Assembly (NCBI GenBank): GCA_039812985.1
Contig: JBDHUL010000011.1
Coordinates: forward strand, 1-19,732
Length of the DNA stretch: 19,732 nt
Source of the DNA: JAPUDS01 sp039812985
Lineage (GTDB): Bacteria; Patescibacteriota; Saccharimonadia; Saccharimonadales; Saccharimonadaceae
Direction of reading: 5' to 3'
The position numbers and the translations under genes are program-made. Position 1 is the stretch's first letter. Each line of letters begins with the position of its first letter. Below are positions 15,355 through 19,732 of this stretch, piece after piece. The notes under the pieces were generated by a model. That model was not told the DNA's origin and did no database searches. It saw nothing but the letters and a program-made list of their open reading frames with translations.

Positions 15355-15858
15355 CTACGGCGTCTGGACGTAGTTAAAGTCGATCGTTGCTGACTTCGAG
15401 TGCGTCGTCGTTTGAGTTGTCGTGTCAGCTGCGTCCCAACTCACCGTCACTGTTGCCGTCGTTGAACCTCCCGCGGCGAGTATGTCGTCGGCTGCTACAC
15501 CCGTTACTGCGTATTTGATGTACGATGGAGCGGTGTTGTTAAGCGTGGTGAGGTTTGTAATAGAGCTCAGCTTCGCGTCCACGTTGCCCGTGTTCTCAAT
15601 TGTCACGTTATAGACGGCTGTCGCACCCGGATACGGTAATGTCGCATCAAACGTGGCGGACGTCGCGTTAGAGGTTGGTGGCGTATTATTTGTTCCCCCC
15701 GACGAACTAGCATCGAGAGCAATGCCCGTAATAGCGACATTCCACGTACCCGTCGCTGTACCAGTGCCGTTCACGGTCAAAAGTTGTGTAAACGCGGCGT
15801 AGGCAACTGACGCCAAGCCAACCAGCACTACTGCGGCAATGATAAGTTTGTTTCTCAT
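15355..15858 (-). CDS. TasA/camelysin-like fibre subunit B, SipW-dependent, probable major subunit
   Basis: 167 residues. The leader (1-22) ends SVAYAA and continues FTQLLTVNGTGTATG, matching subunit A position for position. The mature domain shares PYPGATAVYNVTIENTGNVDAKLS, TNLTTLN, APSYIKY, TTATVTVSW and KSATIDFNYVQ with it. It differs in a longer Ser/Gly/Asn-rich loop (about 49-66). There is no Cys. It has a good ribosome binding site (AAGGA at 15866-15870, 7 nt upstream), is first in the operon and is followed by an intrinsic terminator, as expected for the most abundant fibre component. TasA family function (surface fibre) is known; a role in host attachment is inference. Confidence 0.85.
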   Translation of the reverse strand: MRNKLIIAAVVLVGLASVAYAAFTQLLTVNGTGTATGTWNVAITGIALDASSSGGTNNTPPTSNATSATFDATLPYPGATAVYNVTIENTGNVDAKLSSITNLTTLNNTAPSYIKYAVTGVAADDILAAGGSTTATVTVSWDAADTTTQTTTHSKSATIDFNYVQTP

Positions 15859-15881
15859 AGAGTGTTCCTTGCTGTTTCTTT

Positions 15882-15919
15882 AGTGTTGTTATGGGTTACA
15901 AGAGCTAGCATACAACACT
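15882..15919 (-). promoter_or_regulatory. Inverted repeat in the 5' region of the fibre operon
   Basis: The arms AGTGTTGTTATG (15882-15893) and CATACAACACT (15909-15919) pair over 11 bp with a one-base bulge around a 15-nt loop. On the minus strand a weak -10-like TATGCT lies in one arm and a TTGCGC 18 nt before it. It could be a promoter-operator or a 5'-leader hairpin. On the plus strand a run of seven T follows, so terminator activity in that direction is possible, but no plus-strand gene reads into it. Confidence 0.5.
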
Positions 15920-15948
15920 TATGTTTTTTTGCGCAACGCTTGTGCTTG

Positions 15949-17322
15949 TTATCCTGGAACAAGTGTCCACATCAGGTCGGTACGTCCCAGCCGGAAACTA
16001 TTACCTGGCATGACATGCCCGGAATAAAATAGATACAAACCACCCGAACCATTCTCAACGATACACGGCAGTTGCGTAAAGTCATTATCCCATCCCGCTG
16101 ACGCTTGCAGAATCGGTGTTGCCGACTGCTCCGTCAGCACCCCTGTTTCAAGGTCACTAACTTTCATATAGGCAATGCCGGTATTCCATTTACCAACAGC
16201 GTCTTGCCCTTCGTAGGCAACATAGACGTAGCCGTTGGGCGCATCAACAAACACAGACGACGGTGCAACCTTGAGTGATTCCCATGAGTTCGTCGGATTT
16301 TGTACCATAATAGGGTTACCAGGATGCCTCGTCCAAGTTACAAGGTCGTCTGACCACGCCAGTCCAATCATGTCGTGGGTGCCATCGTAGCCGTGATAAA
16401 AAAGGTAAAACCGGTTGCCAATTTTGGTAGCCGCCGGTGTGCCAGCGAGAACACTCTCGAACCCTGTACCCTGACCAGAGAGAACTCGTCCCATTTTCGT
16501 AAAGGGGCCAAGCGGCGAAGCTGCCTGGGCATAACAGACGTGGGCATGAGTGCCGTCGTTGCCTTCGTAGAACAAATAGTACGTCCCGTTGCTCTCTACG
16601 AGCGACGGTGAGATACACTCGCCTTCATCCCATGACCCATCAACAAGGCTCACGTCGTCGAAGTACACGTCGCCCGTGCCGTTGACTGAACGCAGGTCAA
16701 CCGTAGCGCTCACGGCGCCTGATGGCGCCAGCATCGCCGCTCCTAGGTATTGCCATGTACTATACGTACCAACTTGTATTGTCATGTTCGTCTGCGAGAT
16801 GAACCCCGTCCCACCCGCCTGGGACCACCACCGCACCGTCACAAACCACTGAGCTCCCGACACCGTACCCTTGACGTACGTTCCGACTTTGTAGAGGTTC
16901 CCGGCAGTCACCGCAACAGGGGCAGACAAACAGTTGGCTGTCTGGGCTGATGTCTGAATACGTACCGCATATGCGCCGCTGTTCATGTCGGTCGTCACCC
17001 GCGTCACTGGCGCACCGTTCAGCGTCCAGCTGTCTGGCAACGTTGTCCCTGTTTCGAACGATGGATTCGCGAGATAGTTTGTCGTCCCGGCTGGACTTTG
17101 AGTAAGAATATTGCCCCGCTCCGTCCATGTCGCTGCATCTGTCGAAGTCATGAGGTTGATATGATTACTGACACGGTAGTAGCAATAAAACGTGCCTCCC
17201 CATAACTGGACATCGACCTCCTCGTGCGCTAGCATCTGCGATGTCGGGGCATTAACTGCGCTAAACACACGGCGATAGTTGATCGTTTTTCCTCCGCGCC
17301 ATCGTCTGGTAGCAATGCTCAT
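15949..17322 (-). CDS. Five-bladed-propeller glycosidase-like protein with an inserted carbohydrate-binding-like domain
   Basis: 457 residues from the ATG at 17322; a longer reading to 17370 would overlap the upstream gene. Residues about 30-77 form the first propeller blade (VDVQLWGGTFYCYYR ... TSTDAATWTERG). Residues about 82-228 form a jelly roll of the CBM4/9 kind (NYLANPSFETG ... DVYFDDVSLVDGS). Residues about 229-457 form the remaining blades (PSLVESNGTYYLFYEG, AATKIGNRFYLFYHGYDGTHD, PNGYVYVAYEGQD, SGGLYLFYSG). The blade pattern resembles the GH43/GH32/GH130 folds, but I cannot assign the catalytic acids with confidence, so activity is unproven. There is no signal peptide or membrane segment. 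It lies downstream of the alpha-glucan phosphorylase, fitting a carbohydrate theme. The start is probably leaderless. Confidence 0.72.
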   Translation of the reverse strand: MSIATRRWRGGKTINYRRVFSAVNAPTSQMLAHEEVDVQLWGGTFYCYYRVSNHINLMTSTDAATWTERGNILTQSPAGTTNYLANPSFETGTTLPDSWTLNGAPVTRVTTDMNSGAYAVRIQTSAQTANCLSAPVAVTAGNLYKVGTYVKGTVSGAQWFVTVRWWSQAGGTGFISQTNMTIQVGTYSTWQYLGAAMLAPSGAVSATVDLRSVNGTGDVYFDDVSLVDGSWDEGECISPSLVESNGTYYLFYEGNDGTHAHVCYAQAASPLGPFTKMGRVLSGQGTGFESVLAGTPAATKIGNRFYLFYHGYDGTHDMIGLAWSDDLVTWTRHPGNPIMVQNPTNSWESLKVAPSSVFVDAPNGYVYVAYEGQDAVGKWNTGIAYMKVSDLETGVLTEQSATPILQASAGWDNDFTQLPCIVENGSGGLYLFYSGHVMPGNSFRLGRTDLMWTLVPG

Positions 17323-17329
17323 GCTTACA

Positions 17330-17338
17330 AGTGTACCA
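17330..17338 (-). promoter_or_regulatory. Extended -10 giving a probable leaderless start
   Basis: TGGTACACT on the minus strand ends 7 nt before the ATG at 17322, so transcription would begin at or within about two bases of the start codon. No Shine-Dalgarno sequence precedes that ATG, which fits a leaderless message. Confidence 0.45.
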
Positions 17339-17359
17339 TGACTCACCAAGTACTCAGCG

Positions 17360-19114
17360 TTACTTGTCAAACAAAAACCGCAAATAGTCTTTCATCATAC
17401 GTGCCGCCGACAGCGTTGGCAGATACCCAACGAGCTGAGCGTGAACGGCCTTTTCGAGCAAAGCATCGTTGCGAAGTGCCTCACCCGCCTGACGCAGTTG
17501 CTCATACAACGACGTCACTTCGTCATCGTACGTCACTCCCTCTACTTCGAAGCACGGCAACGGCGATACATCGGCAACACCGCCATCGGCCGTCGAAATA
17601 AGGAGTTTTAAGTTGGCAACATCCTTTTCCCAGGATGTCCCACAGGCCTCAAGGCCAATCACCGGTACATTTATAGCCACGTCTGAACCGTATGCCAACG
17701 CTCGTCCGAGCGCCTCATCGTAGTCCTGCAAGTAGTGGACTCGCGCTCTCAGTAAAGGATCGTCAGCAACCTGGCGGAGCACTTCTTGCAGTTTTGCGTA
17801 CATACGCGCGTCTCCAAGCCAGACTTTGCCAGCGAGTACAAAATGCGCATCATACGTACGCAAAATATCCTTGAGCTCATCCACACGCTCAAAGGGCATC
17901 CACGGCCGCTTGTAGTCAGCAAACCGCCGCTTAAAGTCAAAGACCACAGCGTTCTCCGGTAACTCGAACGGCTGCCCGTACTGGTCCTTTCGGCTCCGGA
18001 GTATCTCGTTTGCTCGCTGCCTACCAAGAGCTTTAAGCTCTCGCAGTCTCACTGCACTGAGTTGCAATATATGGCTAGCGTAGTCATCGGGAACAAGGCC
18101 AAACTCGTCTACCAAGCCTCGTTCTCGGTACATTGTCCGTATTTCCGGGAGCACCCAAGTATCAAAATCGATCCCATTCGTAATAGCATGAAACTTTACC
18201 CGCTCACCACTACTATCCCTAAAGTCGCATACCCGGGCATGCAGCCGCGACACGCCGCTTTTTGCCTCTGTCAGTTCGATTGCAAGTTTGTTAAGGCGCA
18301 GATGATCGCCGCCGTCGAACTGCTGGAGCAGCCAGTGCCGTACCGCTGGACTCGCCACATTCGGCAAAACAAAGCGGCTAAATTGGTCGCGGCTAAATTC
18401 GCTTTCCGCTGCCTGCACAAGAGTATGGTTCGTGTACAAAGTGTGTTTTCTGACATATACGATCGCTTCATATACATTCATGCCATTTCGACAAAGTTCA
18501 TCGAGCCTGGCCACCGCTGCGAACACCGTCGCCGTTTCATTGAGCTGAATCGCTGCCGGACGAATACCGAGCAGTTTAAGCGCTGCATACCCGCCAAACC
18601 CAAGCGCAATATCCTGGTATAACCGATGGTCGCTACTCCCTTCACCCCCGTAGAGTTCTCCAAAGTTTGGCTCCGACATCGTCACAAACCGCGTTGAACC
18701 AAGAGTCTTTTCATACACCCCCAGCCGAGCTTCGCCGCTGTCAGTTTTGACCGTCACTTCACCCGCCAACACGAAATCAAATTCTTCGGGCGCTGTGTTC
18801 TTATACCACTCGCTTTGCCCACCATCTGCTACCGACTGGTGCAGTTCAGTCCGATAAAACGGCGTAACGAGGACAAACGGAACCTTCAACGCTTCGGCCA
18901 CACGCCGCATATCGGCCGCAAGCACGCCTAGTCCACCACCCCCTTTGATGCCATTTTTCTGGTCGTACACTTCGGCCGTCCAGTACACATAGGGCCGCGA
19001 CGGGGACAATTCGTTGCGTAGATTTCGCCGATCAATCGCAGCATAAAATGCTTTCGGGTCTTCAACCTCAAAAAAATCAGTTTGTTTTGCTGCCGTTTCG
19101 AGTTCGTTGCCCAC
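17360..19114 (-). CDS. Short alpha-glucan (glycogen) phosphorylase, GT35 family
   Basis: 584 residues from GTG at 19114, fixed by GAAGGA six nt upstream. GT35 enzymes release glucose-1-phosphate from alpha-1,4-glucans using pyridoxal phosphate. Family marks in order: GGGGLGVLAADM (58-69), QLNETATVFAA (190-200), YTNHTLV (227-233), LNKLAIELTEAKSGVSRLH (274-292), ITNGIDFDTW (311-320), KRRFADYKR (395-403) and EACGTSWEK (489-497). Lys497 aligns with the PLP-binding Lys of the usual E-A-S-G-T-x-x-M-K. The following NGAL/GTLDGAN region is altered to NLKLLISTADGGVAD. The protein is clearly shorter than common GT35 enzymes. It is cytoplasmic with no signal. It precedes the propeller protein by 37 bp. 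Confidence 0.85.
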   Translation of the reverse strand: MGNELETAAKQTDFFEVEDPKAFYAAIDRRNLRNELSPSRPYVYWTAEVYDQKNGIKGGGGLGVLAADMRRVAEALKVPFVLVTPFYRTELHQSVADGGQSEWYKNTAPEEFDFVLAGEVTVKTDSGEARLGVYEKTLGSTRFVTMSEPNFGELYGGEGSSDHRLYQDIALGFGGYAALKLLGIRPAAIQLNETATVFAAVARLDELCRNGMNVYEAIVYVRKHTLYTNHTLVQAAESEFSRDQFSRFVLPNVASPAVRHWLLQQFDGGDHLRLNKLAIELTEAKSGVSRLHARVCDFRDSSGERVKFHAITNGIDFDTWVLPEIRTMYRERGLVDEFGLVPDDYASHILQLSAVRLRELKALGRQRANEILRSRKDQYGQPFELPENAVVFDFKRRFADYKRPWMPFERVDELKDILRTYDAHFVLAGKVWLGDARMYAKLQEVLRQVADDPLLRARVHYLQDYDEALGRALAYGSDVAINVPVIGLEACGTSWEKDVANLKLLISTADGGVADVSPLPCFEVEGVTYDDEVTSLYEQLRQAGEALRNDALLEKAVHAQLVGYLPTLSAARMMKDYLRFLFDK

Positions 19115-19120
19115 CGACTA

Positions 19121-19159
19121 TCCTTCTGTTTTAATTGTTCCGCTCCTTTCATCTTAGCA
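19121..19159 (-). promoter_or_regulatory. Promoter and ribosome binding site of the phosphorylase gene
   Basis: On the minus strand the extended -10 TGCTAAGAT occupies 19151-19159, within TATGCTAAGAT, which resembles TATGCTACAAT upstream of the kelch gene. GAAGGA at 19121-19126 lies six nt before the GTG. The predicted leader is about 30 nt. No -35 consensus is seen. Confidence 0.6.
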
Positions 19160-19258
19160 TACCGCGGCATCTCGTGGTACACGGCGATAGCTATGCTCGT
19201 TTCTAAAGTGTTGCCGGTGGCTCGTCCTCGCAATTCGGTATCTGGCCGCTGAGATCAC

Positions 19259-19433
19259 GCTAACCAACACTGGAAATCACGCTGTGGAAAACTAGAACCG
19301 AATGGCCCTTGCATTGAGCCATGCTTTACAGTACTATGTGAAAGTACAAAGAGAGACGCTGCCTAGAAACAGCAACAAAACAAAAAGGACATATATGAAA
19401 AAGAGACTCTGGCTCGGTGCAGTATGTAGTATA
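19259..19433 (+). repeat. 175-bp direct tandem repeat, copy 1
   Basis: Bases 19259-19433 recur without any difference at 19434-19608. The unit begins GCTAACCAACACTGG and ends GTAGTATA. It contains a candidate promoter (TTGCAT at 19309, 17-bp spacer, TACTAT at 19332), AAGGA at 19385-19389 and an ATG at 19395. There are no terminal inverted repeats and no flanking target duplication, so it does not look like an insertion sequence. Confidence 0.97.
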
Positions 19434-19541
19434 GCTAACCAACACTGGAAATCACGCTGTGGAAAACTAGAACCGAATGGCCCTTGCATTGAGCCATGCT
19501 TTACAGTACTATGTGAAAGTACAAAGAGAGACGCTGCCTAG
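19395..19541 (+). CDS. Short reading frame starting in repeat copy 1 (48 aa, doubtful)
   Basis: It starts MKKRLWLGAVCSI after AAGGA with 5-nt spacing, which is a convincing translation start. After 13 residues it crosses the repeat junction and becomes a Cys-rich sequence (NQHWKSRCGKLEPNG...) that is simply the repeat's leader region read in another frame. It stops before copy 2's ATG. It is probably a by-product of the duplication rather than a selected protein. Confidence 0.3.
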   Translation: MKKRLWLGAVCSIANQHWKSRCGKLEPNGPCIEPCFTVLCESTKRDAA

Positions 19542-19608
19542 AAACAGCAACAAAACAAAAAGGACATATATGAAAAAGAGACTCTGGCTCGGTGCAGTAT
19601 GTAGTATA
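19434..19608 (+). repeat. 175-bp direct tandem repeat, copy 2
   Basis: This copy is identical to 19259-19433. Its promoter-like boxes are at 19484 and 19507, its AAGGA at 19560-19564 and its ATG at 19570. The junctions are exact, and the shift is 175 bases (not a multiple of three), so reading frames change when crossing from one copy into the next. Confidence 0.97.
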
Positions 19609-19665
19609 TTATTTTGGTTCAAGACCAGTTTACCGCCTAGCCATTCCTTTCTCGCAGTAGGTTAA
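19570..19665 (+). CDS. Short reading frame starting in repeat copy 2 (31 aa, possible gene remnant)
   Basis: It has the same promoter-like boxes, AAGGA site and MKKRLWLGAVCSI start as copy 1, followed by LFWFKTSLPPSHSFLAVG and TAA. The N-terminus looks like the beginning of a secreted or membrane protein (basic start, hydrophobic stretch), but the frame ends too early for a known product. It may be a short peptide gene, an interrupted gene whose original 3' part was lost, or a small membrane peptide. I do not recognise it. Confidence 0.35.
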   Translation: MKKRLWLGAVCSILFWFKTSLPPSHSFLAVG

Positions 19666-19732
19666 GTAGCAACTTGTACCTATCATCATCTCTCGTATTA
19701 TACCGCCATTCACATTCTTTGAGATGAAGGTT

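Larger units (their letters stand above)
19115..19732. other. Region without a convincing long gene
   Basis: It holds the phosphorylase promoter (19121-19159), about 100 bp with nothing recognised (19160-19258), the 175-bp tandem duplication (19259-19608), and a tail (19609-19732) with nothing convincing except a perfect minus-strand TATAAT at 19697-19702 that lacks a -35 and a recognisable downstream gene. No tRNA, rRNA or CRISPR repeat is visible. Confidence 0.7.

Noticed and set aside
17749..18663. Long plus- and minus-strand frames inside the phosphorylase gene, including 18062-18622
   Set aside because: They overlap conserved GT35 motifs in the real frame and show no recognisable protein features.
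19271..19295. TGTGGAAAA as a minus-strand DnaA box (one per repeat copy), hinting at an origin
   Set aside because: Only one box per copy, with no cluster, AT-rich unwinding region or dnaA/dnaN neighbours; chance is sufficient.
19395..19433. MKKRLWLGAVCS as a lipoprotein signal
   Set aside because: Residues before the Cys (G-A-V) do not fit a lipobox and the hydrophobic stretch is too short.
19259..19608. Insertion sequence, MITE or CRISPR origin of the 175-bp repeat
   Set aside because: There are no terminal inverted repeats, transposase, target duplication, or short repeat-spacer pattern; it is a simple tandem duplication.
19609..19732. tRNA-like GGTTCAAGACC and a minus-strand TATAAT as an RNA gene
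   Set aside because: No acceptor, D or anticodon arms can be formed around it, and no -35 or product supports the promoter.
1..19732. TGA read as Gly (Gracilibacteria-type code)
   Set aside because: None of the genes contains an in-frame TGA despite very high Gly content, so reassignment is not shown; only its absence as a stop is noted.

Overview
The window most resembles the genome of an ultra-small Patescibacteria/CPR bacterium, probably Candidatus Saccharibacteria (TM7). Base composition is balanced. Several small single-pass membrane proteins look like conserved Saccharibacteria hypotheticals, and there are giant Ser/Thr/Asn/Gly-rich surface proteins and a TasA-like fibre locus with its own S26B (SipW-like) signal peptidase. 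The taxon is inferred from protein style; no rRNA or marker gene is present. All twelve larger genes stop with TAA or TAG and none with TGA.

Layout. Positions 1-10452 are a plus-strand surface-adhesin block. It holds the 3' part of a large fibre-like protein with two jelly-roll modules, a 2184-residue membrane-anchored protein with 18 kelch motifs and two polyglycine domains apparently inserted into blades, and a small membrane protein. Positions 10455-11535 are a two-gene minus-strand operon of small membrane-anchored proteins; it converges on the adhesin block with a 2-bp gap and has its own extended -10 promoter and a strong ribosome binding site.

Positions 11584-15858 are a minus-strand fibre operon. 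In transcription order it encodes a TasA-like subunit, an intrinsic terminator, a second TasA-like subunit, a protein with two CBM2-like domains carrying the same N-terminal motif, a polytopic S26B signal peptidase and a DUF5305 protein. The last four genes are tightly packed (9-bp gap, 1-base stop/start overlap, 14-bp gap). The likely logic is that the peptidase matures the three secreted proteins, which assemble into a surface fibre, while the DUF5305 protein assists in the membrane.

Positions 15949-19114 are minus-strand: a beta-propeller protein with a carbohydrate-binding-like jelly roll inserted in it, and a short GT35 alpha-glucan phosphorylase. Positions 19115-19732 hold no convincing long gene but contain an exact 175-bp tandem duplication, each copy carrying a candidate promoter, a ribosome binding site and the same short coding start.

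The strongest candidates for something little described are the fibre operon with its polytopic peptidase and the triple-propeller/polyglycine adhesin. Both are plausibly host-contact structures of an episymbiont, but this is inference from sequence alone.
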